From an uncultured Hippea sp. (GTDB taxonomy: Bacteria > Campylobacterota_A > Desulfurellia > JAADFJ01), in NCBI GenBank assembly GCA_913009315.1, contig CAJVZA010000003.1, forward strand, positions 1 through 54,849: a stretch of DNA of 54,849 bases. The letters are read 5' to 3'. The translations under genes were made by a program, and so were the position numbers. This document shows, piece by piece, positions 18,317 through 27,355 of this stretch. The notes beneath the pieces are model-generated. The model searched no databases, was not told the origin of the DNA, and worked only from the letters and a program-made list of their open reading frames with translations. The stretch's first letter is position 1, and each line of letters begins with the position of its first letter.

Positions 18317-19665
18317 ATTTTGATATAATTATACTGGCTGCGGGTATGGGAACAAGAACCGGACTTCCTTACAGCAAGCTTGCAGCAAAGATTAATGGAA
18401 AACCGCTGATCTGTTTTTCGGCGGCAGCGGCAATAGATGCAAATCCGTCTGATATTGTTGTTGTGACAAATAGCGATAACGACGATGTTGAGAAAGCGTT
18501 AGGCGCACTCGGATATCCGTTTAAGTTTGCTAAACAGCAGTTGCTTGCCGGAACTGCCGATGCCCTGCAAACCGGACTTGAATTTTGTAAAGCAGACTGT
18601 CTTGTCGTGATAAACGGTGATATGCCGCTTGTTATACCTGAAATTATTGAAAAGATCGCATCTTTTCAAGCGGGTATTGATGAGGCGTTTATATATACCA
18701 AACCTGATAGTCCTGGAAATATGGGGAGGGTCTTTTTTGAGGGAGATGATTTTAGAATTATCGAAGCGCATGAACCTGCAGATGGAAAAACGGAGTATGT
18801 TAATTCGGGGGTATATTTTTTTAGGCGGGCTTTTCTTGAAGCGAATATTGACAAATTGAATGCAAATAATAAGAAAAATGAACTTTATATAACCGATCTG
18901 TTCAATTTAAAAGCAAACAAAAAGGCTGTTTTCTGCGAGGATTGGAAATCTTTGTCCGGAGTAAACTCACTTAAGGAATTTGAATTTGCAGCCAAAGCAC
19001 TAAGAGACAGAAAGATAGATACTCTTTTTGAAAAGGGAGTAATAATTTACGATAGAGAAACTGTTTATATAGAGAGCGATGTTGAAGTCGGAAATTCAAC
19101 TGTAATCTATCCGTACAGCGTTCTGAAGGGCGGCAGTAAAATCGGAAAAGAATGCGTAATTGAATCATTTTCTACAGTTTTAGAGTCTGAAATATCCGAT
19201 AATGTGATTATCAAGTCCGGCAGCTATATTGAAGGTTCCATAGTCGGAGAGAAATCTGTTATCGGTCCGATGGCTCATCTTCGTCCGGGTTCGGTTGTGG
19301 GACAATTATGCAGAGTGGGTAATTTTGTTGAAACAAAGAAAGCCGTGTTAAAGGAAGGCGTAAAGGCAAGTCACCTGAGTTATCTCGGCGATTGCGAGAT
19401 TGGCAGAGAAACAAATATAGGCTGCGGAACTATAACATGCAATTATGACGGATTTGAAAAGCATAAAACCGTTATAGGCAGCAATGTTTTTATCGGATCG
19501 GACAGTCAGCTTGTAGCTCCCGTCAAAATAGGGGATGCCGCTTTGATAGCTGCCGGAAGTACGATAACAGAGGATGTGCCTCGCGACGCCCTGGCAATAT
19601 CAAGGGCTAATCAGAAAAATATTCCCGGAGGCGCAGCACGCTTCAGGAAGAAAAGGCAATCCTGA
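18313..19665 (+). CDS. glmU: Bifunctional GlmU (glucosamine-1-P acetyltransferase / GlcNAc-1-P uridylyltransferase)
   Basis: Makes UDP-GlcNAc for peptidoglycan and LPS. The N-terminal uridylyltransferase domain starts with IILAAGMGTRT (residues 6-16) and has NGDMPLV near 99-105. The C-terminal left-handed beta-helix (from about residue 245) shows hexapeptide repeats. The acetyltransferase motifs HLRPGSVVGQLCRVGNFVE, HLSYLGDCEIGRETNIGCG and NYDGFEKHKTVIG follow. Length 450 is normal. It stands directly before glmS, so consecutive amino-sugar enzymes are coexpressed. Confidence 0.97.
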   Translation: MNFDIIILAAGMGTRTGLPYSKLAAKINGKPLICFSAAAAIDANPSDIVVVTNSDNDDVEKALGALGYPFKFAKQQLLAGTADALQTGLEFCKADCLVVINGDMPLVIPEIIEKIASFQAGIDEAFIYTKPDSPGNMGRVFFEGDDFRIIEAHEPADGKTEYVNSGVYFFRRAFLEANIDKLNANNKKNELYITDLFNLKANKKAVFCEDWKSLSGVNSLKEFEFAAKALRDRKIDTLFEKGVIIYDRETVYIESDVEVGNSTVIYPYSVLKGGSKIGKECVIESFSTVLESEISDNVIIKSGSYIEGSIVGEKSVIGPMAHLRPGSVVGQLCRVGNFVETKKAVLKEGVKASHLSYLGDCEIGRETNIGCGTITCNYDGFEKHKTVIGSNVFIGSDSQLVAPVKIGDAALIAAGSTITEDVPRDALAISRANQKNIPGGAARFRKKRQS

Positions 19666-21455
19666 TGTGCGGCATTGTAGGATATAGCGGCAAAAAGAAT
19701 GCAGCTCCCGTATTGCTTGAGGGATTAAGGAGACTTGAATACAGGGGGTATGATTCTGCAGGAATTGCGATTAACACAAAAAAGGGGATTAGATCCGTAA
19801 AGGTGAAGGGAAAAGTTGCCGGCCTTGAAGAGAAGCTTCTTGAAAAACCGGTGGTAGGAAGCTGCGGCATAGCTCATACGAGATGGGCAACTCACGGCAA
19901 GCCTTCCGTGAGAAACGCTCATCCGTTCAGATATAACAGTTTTGCGATTGTTCATAACGGCATTATAGAGAACTGGAAAACACTAAAGGATGATCTTATT
20001 AAAGCCGGTTACAATTTTACAAGCGATACGGATACGGAGGTTGCCCTTATCTGTTTTTGCGCACTGTTTGAAAAGACTCAATCAATCGGCAAAGCAATTT
20101 TACAGCTTGTAAAAATGCTTAAAGGCGCTTACGCATTTTTGATAATAGATGAACAAAATCCTTCAACAATAATAGGTGTAAAAAACGGCAATCCGCTGGT
20201 AGTCGGCAAAAATGCCGATGATATTATTGCTGCGTCCGATCTTACCGCGCTTCTGTCTTTTACAAACAGAGCGTTTTTTCTTGAGGATAGGCAATTTTTC
20301 GTAGCAGGAGACGGCAATATCGATTTTTATAATTTTGAAGGCGGTAAAATATCAAATACTCCGGTTGACGTTAAATGGAATCAGGAAGAGGCAAAGAAAG
20401 GCGGATATAAGCATTATCTGCTGAAGGAAATAATGGAGCAGCCCGCGGCTTTGACAAGAGCGCTGGCCGGACGGGTTGATAATCTGCTTTTCGATGAGCT
20501 TAAAAACAGAATTACCCCGAAGGGAAGAATTATATGCATTGCCTGCGGCACATCCTACAATGCAGCACTCTGTTTTAAATATTTCATCAATATGTTATCC
20601 GGAGTTTCCGTAACGGTTGAATTTGCATCGGAGTTTCGATATCAACCGCACGATTTGAGTGCCGACAGCCTTGTTATAGCGCTCAGTCAATCGGGAGAAA
20701 CATCCGACACCAAAGAAGCGCTTTTGAGGGCTAAAAATAGCGGAGCTCATACCATTGCAATAGTCAATAGCTGGGAAAGCAGCATAGCAAGGGCGGCGGA
20801 TGAGACAATCTACATGAATATCGGTCAGGAAATAAGCGTAGCTTCAACAAAGGCGTATACCGCCGAGGTTGCGCTGCTCTATCTTGTTGCGCTGCGAATT
20901 GCTTCAGAGAGAGGTGCTGCCGCTGAAAAAATTGATGCCTGGAAACAAAAAATTAAAGAAGTGCCCAAAATTCAGTCGAACTATTTGGAAAATAGCGGCA
21001 GTGTCGAAGATATTGCAAAAAAATATTACAAAAAAAAGAACTTCTTTTATATTGGAAGAGGAATTGGATATCCTGTTGCGATTGAAGGGGCGCTTAAGCT
21101 GAAAGAGCTCTCCTACATGCATGCGGAATGCTATGCATCGGGTGAAATGAAACATGGACCCATTTCGCTTATAGACAGTGAATTTCCAACGATTGCAGTT
21201 GCTCCGCCCGGCGGTCTAAGGGATAAGCTGTTTTCGAATGTCAGTGAGATAAAAAGCAGAATGGGGCAGGTAATTCTTGTTTCAGACAGTATGCTTGCCG
21301 GATGCGATTTTATCAAGATGCCAAAAATTGATGCATGGCTTTCTCCGTTCGTATATATACTTCCACTTCAGCTTTTTTCTTATTATGCAGCTAATCTTCT
21401 TGGAAATGATGTTGATCAGCCGAGAAATTTGGCGAAATCGGTTACCGTAGAATAA
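19665..21455 (+). CDS. glmS: Glutamine--fructose-6-phosphate aminotransferase (isomerizing)
   Basis: Forms glucosamine-6-phosphate from fructose-6-phosphate and glutamine. The N-terminal nucleophile Cys 2 is in MCGIVGYSGKKNA, with the class II amidotransferase motifs RRLEYRGYDSAGIA and GIAHTRWATHGKPS. Two SIS sugar-isomerase domains follow (CGTSYNAALCFKYF near residue 292, ALSQSGETSDTKEAL near 341). The C-terminal NLAKSVTVE is the family ending. Length 596. Its first base is the last base of the glmU stop. No glmS ribozyme motif is seen, nor would one fit inside the coding overlap. Confidence 0.98.
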   Translation: MCGIVGYSGKKNAAPVLLEGLRRLEYRGYDSAGIAINTKKGIRSVKVKGKVAGLEEKLLEKPVVGSCGIAHTRWATHGKPSVRNAHPFRYNSFAIVHNGIIENWKTLKDDLIKAGYNFTSDTDTEVALICFCALFEKTQSIGKAILQLVKMLKGAYAFLIIDEQNPSTIIGVKNGNPLVVGKNADDIIAASDLTALLSFTNRAFFLEDRQFFVAGDGNIDFYNFEGGKISNTPVDVKWNQEEAKKGGYKHYLLKEIMEQPAALTRALAGRVDNLLFDELKNRITPKGRIICIACGTSYNAALCFKYFINMLSGVSVTVEFASEFRYQPHDLSADSLVIALSQSGETSDTKEALLRAKNSGAHTIAIVNSWESSIARAADETIYMNIGQEISVASTKAYTAEVALLYLVALRIASERGAAAEKIDAWKQKIKEVPKIQSNYLENSGSVEDIAKKYYKKKNFFYIGRGIGYPVAIEGALKLKELSYMHAECYASGEMKHGPISLIDSEFPTIAVAPPGGLRDKLFSNVSEIKSRMGQVILVSDSMLAGCDFIKMPKIDAWLSPFVYILPLQLFSYYAANLLGNDVDQPRNLAKSVTVE

Positions 21456-21458
21456 GTT

Positions 21459-23387
21459 ATGACTAACAGTAAGCTTGATCAATACGAATTATTGAATGAG
21501 AATCAGAGGAAGGCGGTTTTTGCTGCCGACAGTCCGATGATAATTTTTGCCGGTGCCGGAAGCGGCAAAACAAGAGTGGTGACAAGCCGCATAAATCACT
21601 TTATCCAAAACGGTGTTTCGGCAGATTCGATTTTGGCTATTACGTTTACCAATAAAGCCGCAAGAGAGATGCGGGAAAGGGTCAATAATGTTTTAGAAGG
21701 CGGCCGGAGACCTACAATCGGCACTTTTCATTCCGTATGCGCAAGAATATTAAGAGAAAATGCCGATAAGCTGGGATACAGCAACCATTTTATCATCTTT
21801 GACGGAACTGATCAAAAGACGATGATAAGAAAGATAGTCAAAGAATACGATCTTTCCGATTCTATTTATAAACCGTCCAAACTCATGTCGCTCTTTTCAA
21901 AATACAAGCGGGAAATGACTGATATGGAAAGCCTTGATTCCGGTTCATACTATCAAGCCGGAAGGATTAAGATATTCAAGAGATATGAGGCTGTAAAAAA
22001 GGAATCCGACGGAATGGATTTTGATGATCTGCTGCTTAACGCAGTCAGACTTTTTGAGGAAAATCCCGAGCTGCTGAGATTTTATCAGGATCGGTTCAGA
22101 CATCTGTTTGTTGATGAGTTTCAGGACACAAATGCTGTTCAGTATAGATTTATCCGTCTGCTTGCAGGAAAATACCGCTCAGTATGTGTAGTTGGTGATG
22201 ACGATCAATCAATTTACCGGTTTCGCGGAGCCGATACGGGAAACATAGATCAATTTATAAGAGATTTTCAGAATACTGCTGTTTTTAAACTTGAGCAGAA
22301 TTATCGTTCTACAAAATCGATTCTTGAATTTGCTTCCGAAGTAATTTCAAAGAATAGCCACAGAACTGATAAAATGCTCTGGACAAGCAACAGCAGCGGC
22401 GAGCCAATTGATTTTTTCAGGGTTATGTCGGACAAAGAGGAAGCAAAAAAGGTTCTTTCTATTATTAATATGGAGCATAATAGAGGTAGAAATTATTCGG
22501 ATATCGCACTATTTTACAGAATGAATTCCCAATCGCGTATAATAGAGTTTGATCTGGCAGGTGTCGTACCGTATAAAATTTTGAAGGGACATCGGTTTTA
22601 TGACAGGCGTGAAATAAAAGATATAATATCATATATGCAGCTTGTGCAAAATAGCGACAATGATGTTTGTTTCGAGAGAATCGTGAATGTTCCTTCGAGA
22701 AAGATCGGCAAAAAAACCCTTGAACTTTTAAAGCAGGAAGCGGTAACAAATGATTGCTCTCTGCTGGAAGCCGCAGGAGAATTCATAGAAAGGCGAAAAA
22801 ATGTCGGGTTATCGTTTTTCGTTAAATTTATAAAGAATGCCAAAGAAAAAGTATCATTGGGAATTGTAAATTTTTTTGACTATATAGCGGAAGAATCCGG
22901 TTATATAGCTATGCTTAAAAATGAGGGAAATACGGTTGCGGAAAACAGACTGGCAAATATAATGGAGCTCAGAAATGCAATAGTTGAGCATTCTAAAAAA
23001 GAGGATAATTCGCTTGAATCGTTTATTGATCTTGCGGCTCTTACCGATGACAGCAATGATGTTTCTGAAGATAATGTCAATTTGATGACGTTTCATGCCT
23101 CAAAAGGGCTGGAGTTTCCGGTTGTTATAATTGTTGGAGCTGATGACGGGATAATACCTCATTCGAATTCGCTTTCGGATCCTCAACAGCTTCAGGAGGA
23201 GAGAAGACTGTTTTATGTGGGCATTACAAGGGCAAAGGAAAAGTTGTATGTCTTGTCGGCTGCTTCAAGAATGATAGCCGGATCGCTGTCGGGTTTTGCC
23301 GTATCGAGATTTGCAAAAAACCATTTTATGGAAAATAATTATCTTTATTTAGGAGAGAGAAATGGAAAATGTATCAAAAGATATTGA
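21459..23387 (+). CDS. uvrD: UvrD/PcrA/Rep-type ATP-dependent DNA helicase
   Basis: A superfamily 1A 3'-5' helicase for repair and replication restart. Motifs in order: Q motif LNENQRKAVF (near residue 9), Walker A GAGSGKTRVV (near 31), LAITFTNKAAREMRER, Walker B LFVDEFQDTN (near 216), VVGDDDQSIYRFRGAD (near 244), LEQNYRSTKSIL, VNLMTFHASKGLEFPVV (near 540) and FYVGITRAKEKLYVLS. At 642 residues it lacks the C-terminal extension of UvrD/PcrA (700+) and is closer to Rep in length. Its last 26 bases overlap the next gene. Confidence 0.92.
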   Translation: MTNSKLDQYELLNENQRKAVFAADSPMIIFAGAGSGKTRVVTSRINHFIQNGVSADSILAITFTNKAAREMRERVNNVLEGGRRPTIGTFHSVCARILRENADKLGYSNHFIIFDGTDQKTMIRKIVKEYDLSDSIYKPSKLMSLFSKYKREMTDMESLDSGSYYQAGRIKIFKRYEAVKKESDGMDFDDLLLNAVRLFEENPELLRFYQDRFRHLFVDEFQDTNAVQYRFIRLLAGKYRSVCVVGDDDQSIYRFRGADTGNIDQFIRDFQNTAVFKLEQNYRSTKSILEFASEVISKNSHRTDKMLWTSNSSGEPIDFFRVMSDKEEAKKVLSIINMEHNRGRNYSDIALFYRMNSQSRIIEFDLAGVVPYKILKGHRFYDRREIKDIISYMQLVQNSDNDVCFERIVNVPSRKIGKKTLELLKQEAVTNDCSLLEAAGEFIERRKNVGLSFFVKFIKNAKEKVSLGIVNFFDYIAEESGYIAMLKNEGNTVAENRLANIMELRNAIVEHSKKEDNSLESFIDLAALTDDSNDVSEDNVNLMTFHASKGLEFPVVIIVGADDGIIPHSNSLSDPQQLQEERRLFYVGITRAKEKLYVLSAASRMIAGSLSGFAVSRFAKNHFMENNYLYLGERNGKCIKRY

Positions 23388-23814
23388 AAATGAGGCCAAT
23401 GTTGAAAAATTTAATAAATTCAGTGAGAATCTTGCACTTACCGGAATATCGCTTAACAAGATGGACACAAAATACAACGATGATATGCCGGCTACAGAAA
23501 ATGAGAAGCAGGTTTTTATAGACAAGAAGGCGTTTTATCAGGTTATAGACGACAATCATTTCAAAGTTTACCAGGATTTTGCCCTGGCAATAGCAGATAA
23601 AGACAACAAGGACAATGCTGTTGTTCAGGTTAATTCAACTTTTGTGCTCAGTTTCGAATCCGAAATGAAGTTAGATGATGAAATTTTCGAAATTCTCGCT
23701 CAAACCACAGTTCTTATTACTGCATGGCCGTATTTTAGGGAGCTTGTACAGTCGGCGACAACAAGAATGGGTGTGCCGCCTGTTGTTATTCCTCCTTTGC
23801 AGGCGTCTGTTTAG
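23362..23814 (+). CDS. SecB-like protein-export chaperone
   Basis: A 150-residue protein with the general plan of SecB. It has an acidic N-terminal stretch, beta-rich middle segments (AFYQVIDDNHFKVYQDFALA, then VVQVNSTFVLSFES) and a C-terminal helix and tail TAWPYFRELVQSATTRMGVP followed by PVVIPPL, which is the SecB family ending. SecB keeps exported proteins unfolded for SecA; SecB-like proteins also serve as toxin-antitoxin chaperones, but no such pair is adjacent here. AGGAGAGAG precedes the ATG, which lies inside the end of the helicase gene. The 3' end overlaps the convergent slipin gene by 29 bases. Confidence 0.6.
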   Translation: MENVSKDIENEANVEKFNKFSENLALTGISLNKMDTKYNDDMPATENEKQVFIDKKAFYQVIDDNHFKVYQDFALAIADKDNKDNAVVQVNSTFVLSFESEMKLDDEIFEILAQTTVLITAWPYFRELVQSATTRMGVPPVVIPPLQASV

Positions 23815-24568
23815 GGTTTTTGATAAAAGCCTTAAACAGTTCTATCGGCAGCGGCAATATCAGTGTGCTGTTGTGATCGGCTGAAACCTCTCTGACAGTC
23901 TGAAGAAACCTGAGCTGCAAGGCTTCCGGATGTGTTGATATTATACTTGCCGCATCTCTCAGTCTGTTGGCAGCTTGATACTCGCCTTCGGCATTTATAA
24001 CTTTCGCTCTTCTCTCTCTTTCTGCTTCCGCCTGCTTGGCCATTGACCTTTTCATATTTTCCGGAATCTCAAGATCCTTTACCTCAACGATGCTTACCTT
24101 AATTCCCCATGGATCTGTATGTTTATCAATTATTTGCTGCAGTTTTTCATTAACCTTATCTCGTTGACTTAGCAATTCATCAAGGTCTATCTGTCCGACT
24201 ACGCTTCTCAATGTGGTCTGGGATATGGCGCTTGTGGCTTCTACATAATCGGAAATTTCAACTATTGATCTGTTTGGATCTATTACCCTGAAATAAACAA
24301 CCGCATTTATTTTTACAGGAACATTGTCTTTCGTTATTGTTTCTTGACTTGCAACATCAAGCGTTATAATTCTAAGACTTACCTTTACTATTTTATCTAC
24401 AAACGGAATAATAAAGATAATTCCGGGTCCTTTGTCTCCTATGAGCCGTCCCATTCTAAATACAACGGCGCGCTCGTACTCTTTCAGAACATGTACAGCT
24501 GAAGAAAACAGTAGAAGCAATACGATAATTAGCCCTATCCATCCTCCAAAACCAAGTGAAATATTCAT
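23786..24568 (-). CDS. Slipin / stomatin-like SPFH (band 7) membrane protein
   Basis: A 260-residue SPFH protein anchored by one N-terminal membrane helix (residues about 7-27). It has the stomatin signatures LKEYERAVVFRMGRLIGDKG, VAINAVVYFRVIDP-like KINAVVYFRVIDPNRSIVE and QTTLRSVVGQIDLDELLSQR. A coiled-coil-prone MAKQAEAERERRAKVINAEG segment near residues 175-194 follows. Slipins form oligomers in membrane microdomains and are nearly always paired with NfeD. Here the NfeD gene is directly upstream with a 4-base overlap, so the two form an operon. Confidence 0.92.
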   Translation of the reverse strand: MNISLGFGGWIGLIIVLLLLFSSAVHVLKEYERAVVFRMGRLIGDKGPGIIFIIPFVDKIVKVSLRIITLDVASQETITKDNVPVKINAVVYFRVIDPNRSIVEISDYVEATSAISQTTLRSVVGQIDLDELLSQRDKVNEKLQQIIDKHTDPWGIKVSIVEVKDLEIPENMKRSMAKQAEAERERRAKVINAEGEYQAANRLRDAASIISTHPEALQLRFLQTVREVSADHNSTLILPLPIELFKAFIKNPKQTPAKEE

Positions 24569-25860
24569 TTTTCCTCCTTTACAACCAATCTTGTGGTTTC
24601 TTTTCTTATTGTATCGATAACGACTATATGTTTTCCTGCTTTAACTTTATTTTTGGCAACCGCATTCCATCTTTCGCCATGAACCTTCACTACTCCATCG
24701 GTTGAAATATCTGTCAGCGCCGTTCCCGACAATCCGATTAATCCTTCTAAACCCGTTGTGGGACGCTTTCTGTAAATTGCTATCATTTTAGAAACGGCAA
24801 AAACAATAAATATGCTGATTCCGATTGTTATGCCCAAAATCAGCCCCAGAGGCACACCTAAGCCGGGAGCTTTAGGTGATCCTATTATCATTGTCGAGCC
24901 TATAAACAGAGAGACGGCGGCTCCTATCGATAATACACCATGAAAGTTTGAAAATAGATCTATCGCAAAGAGTGCAAAAGCGAAGAGTATGAGGGCGATT
25001 CCGGAAGTATTTATGGGAAGTATACTGGTTGAGAACAGAAAAAGCAATAAACTGATGACGCCTGCCACTCCCGGAAGTATAATTCCGGGATGCACCAGCT
25101 CTGTAAACAGTCCGACCGCAGCAGCGAGAAAAAGCAGATAACTAACGGTAGGATAACTTATAAAATGCAGGAATTGTTCTTTTGTATTCATGTTTTTGGT
25201 GACAATAGTTATATTTTTGGTATTCAATAGGATGGTTTTTCCATTCAAACTTATTTTTCGATTATTCAGCCATGAAAGTAACTGCTGCTGATTTTCTGCA
25301 ACTACATCTATAACATTTTTCGCTAAAGCCTCCTTTGCAGTTATTGCCTCGCTTTTTTGTACTGCCATTACAAGAAAATCTGCGTTTCGTTTCCTTTTTT
25401 CGGCAATTCCTCTCATAAAAGCAGATAAATAGTTGGTTATTTTTTCTTTCATAACCTTGTTTTTGCCGCTGAAAAGCCCGAGAGAAACAGGATGAGCCGC
25501 ACCTATTGAGGTGGCGGGCGCCATTGCGGCAATGTTGCAGGAGGCAACTATAAATGTTCCGGCTGAAGCTGCTTTTGCGCCTGAGGGCGATACATAGCAA
25601 ACTGTCGGAATTTTGCTGTTTAAAAGCAGTTTTACAATTTTTTCCATAGATGAAACAAGACCTCCGGGAGTATCAACTCTGATTAACATAAACTCCGAAT
25701 CTGCGTCTTGCGCTTTGCGCATGGAACCGGCGATATATTCTACGCTTACAGGCGTTATAGGTCCCGTCAGGTCGATTTTGTAGACGATTTTAGAGGCATA
25801 GACGGGTTTTACATTGATTAAAGCGGATAAAAAGATAAGTATCAATATCGCTCTTTTCAT
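24565..25860 (-). CDS. NfeD family membrane-bound ClpP-class serine protease
   Basis: A 431-residue protein: signal peptide (residues 1-22), then a ClpP/SppA-like protease domain with MLIRVDTPGGLVSSM (near 57) and YVSPSGAKAASAGTFIVASC (near 88-107, holding the catalytic Ser). Four to five membrane helices lie between about 235 and 345, and a C-terminal OB-fold NfeD domain follows (LIGLSGTALTDIS, GERWNAVAKNKVKAGKHIVV). Homologues cleave stomatin and act with slipin in membrane quality control, matching the overlapping downstream slipin gene. Confidence 0.92.
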   Translation of the reverse strand: MKRAILILIFLSALINVKPVYASKIVYKIDLTGPITPVSVEYIAGSMRKAQDADSEFMLIRVDTPGGLVSSMEKIVKLLLNSKIPTVCYVSPSGAKAASAGTFIVASCNIAAMAPATSIGAAHPVSLGLFSGKNKVMKEKITNYLSAFMRGIAEKRKRNADFLVMAVQKSEAITAKEALAKNVIDVVAENQQQLLSWLNNRKISLNGKTILLNTKNITIVTKNMNTKEQFLHFISYPTVSYLLFLAAAVGLFTELVHPGIILPGVAGVISLLLFLFSTSILPINTSGIALILFAFALFAIDLFSNFHGVLSIGAAVSLFIGSTMIIGSPKAPGLGVPLGLILGITIGISIFIVFAVSKMIAIYRKRPTTGLEGLIGLSGTALTDISTDGVVKVHGERWNAVAKNKVKAGKHIVVIDTIRKETTRLVVKEEK

Positions 25861-25909
25861 AGTCTGTGTATACCTCCTGCATTTGATTTACGGTCTTAAA
25901 GAGATGCTC

Positions 25910-26596
25910 TTAAATCGTTTTTGATTGCCCCGGCGAAAGTATAGACACATTTGAACTGTCACCTACATATTTTTTAAATACCAGCGGATCTTGTCTGATA
26001 ACATCGAATGTATTGTAATGCATTGGGATTATCTCTTTGCAATTCAGCAGACCTGCAGCATAGGCCGCATCTTCGGGACCCATTGTAAAATTGTCTCCTA
26101 TAGGAAGGAGGGCAAGATCAATTTGATTCAGTTCTCCTATAAGCTTCATATCGCTGAATAATCCGGTATCTCCGGCATGATAGATTGTTTTTTCATCAAG
26201 TTCTATAAGCATTCCTACGGGATTGCCGGTATATGTGATTGTTTCACCCATCGCAGCAGATCCGTGATGGGCGATCGTAAACTTTATTTTTAGATTATCG
26301 GTAAATCGAAAAGAGCCTCCGATATACATCGGATGGACATTTTTAGCTCCCTGCATCTGACAATACGTAGCAAGCTCATACGGGGCTATTATTGTAGCGC
26401 CGCAGTTTTTGCTTATACCGATGGCATCTCCGAGATGGTCGGCATGACCGTGTGTTACAAGAATATAATTGCAATCTATTTCATCCGGTTTGATTTCAGT
26501 ATTCGGATTGCCTGATATAAACGGATCTATTATAATCTTTTCGGATCCTTCAAACAGAAAACATGAATGTCCTACATATGTTACTTTTACTCTCAT
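25910..26596 (-). CDS. UPF0173 metal-dependent hydrolase (metallo-beta-lactamase fold)
   Basis: A 228-residue protein of the UPF0173 (YtkL-like) family. The N-terminus VKVTYVGHSCFLFEGSEKI leads to the metal motif THGHADHLGDA near residues 49-59. Further conserved parts are AHHGSAAMGE, IYHAGDTGLFSDM and GPEDAAYAAGLLNCKEIIPM. Substrates of this family are mostly unknown. The gene is separated from the NfeD gene by 49 bases and has GAGGAGA before the ATG. Confidence 0.88.
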   Translation of the reverse strand: MRVKVTYVGHSCFLFEGSEKIIIDPFISGNPNTEIKPDEIDCNYILVTHGHADHLGDAIGISKNCGATIIAPYELATYCQMQGAKNVHPMYIGGSFRFTDNLKIKFTIAHHGSAAMGETITYTGNPVGMLIELDEKTIYHAGDTGLFSDMKLIGELNQIDLALLPIGDNFTMGPEDAAYAAGLLNCKEIIPMHYNTFDVIRQDPLVFKKYVGDSSNVSILSPGQSKTI

Positions 26597-26616
26597 CTTC
26601 TCCTCCTTTTAATTCA

Positions 26617-26738
26617 CCTTATACGCCGGGCATAGTTCTCAGCGAAAAGAGAAGGCGTCAGATGCAGACTGTTCTTGTCAGTGCAGCGTACAGTGGCAAC
26701 GCTTCAAAGCTGTTGAGAACTGCGTTTGGCGCATAAGG
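26617..26738. repeat. Long imperfect inverted repeat with a dispersed repeat inside
   Basis: The 27-base arms 26617-26643 and 26712-26738 are complementary at 20 positions, and four more would be G-U pairs in RNA, separated by 68 bases. The left arm and loop (about 26630-26690) hold the module with core AGCGAAAAGAGAAGG that recurs at 45652-45710 and, reversed, at 41605-41655. It fills most of the gap between the hydrolase gene and pyrE. It looks like a miniature mobile or REP-type element; it could also work as a terminator or processing hairpin. Confidence 0.6.
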
Positions 26739-26767
26739 CCGATATATATCTTTTGCAGTAGTTTGCA

Positions 26768-27355
26768 TCAGTCACGTTTGTTTTTAATTTTTTGACTGCC
26801 GGGCTTTTCTAATTTTATTCCCTTTTCACATAATGGACAATTTTCTTTGTCATAGCTTTTAACGGCTATTTTCAGCAAAGGAAGATATGGTATATCAATC
26901 TTTTTCCCCAATCCGCTTTCTCTGTCAACAAGTGCCCCAACTACTGCAATATCGCCGCCGAACGATTTTACAATCTCAATTGTTCGAAGCAGCGATCCTC
27001 CTGTGGTCACAACATCTTCAATTACAGCACATCTTTCGCCTTCTGAAATCTCAAATCCCCTTCTCAGGGAAAGTTCTCCCGATTTTCTTTCGACAAATAT
27101 CATTCTTGAAGAGAGTGCCCTTGCCGTCTCATATCCTATCAAAAGTGCACCGATTGCAGGTGATATCACGGTTTTAACTTTGTAATCTCTAATTTTGTCT
27201 GCAAGCAGCCTGCCAAGCATTTCAGCGTGCCATGGATATTGCAGAACGAGTGCGGACTGCATATATCTGTTGCTGTGCATCCCGCTGGAAAGCTCAAAAT
27301 GTCCCTCTTTTACTGCACCGGAATCCTTATATAATTTCAACAGATCTGTCTTCAA
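26768..27355 (-). CDS. pyrE: Orotate phosphoribosyltransferase
   Basis: Converts orotate and PRPP to OMP in pyrimidine synthesis. The 195-residue protein shows GHFELSSGMHSNRYMQSALV near residue 18, the PRPP-binding loop region RCAVIEDVVTTGGSLLRTIE near 109-128 and VISPAIGALLIGYETARAL near 63-81. A short Cys-containing C-terminal extension (NCPLCEKGIKLEKP) is seen in many anaerobe PyrE proteins. It overlaps the end of pyrF by 29 bases, so the two consecutive pathway enzymes are translationally linked. Confidence 0.95.
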   Translation of the reverse strand: MKTDLLKLYKDSGAVKEGHFELSSGMHSNRYMQSALVLQYPWHAEMLGRLLADKIRDYKVKTVISPAIGALLIGYETARALSSRMIFVERKSGELSLRRGFEISEGERCAVIEDVVTTGGSLLRTIEIVKSFGGDIAVVGALVDRESGLGKKIDIPYLPLLKIAVKSYDKENCPLCEKGIKLEKPGSQKIKNKRD

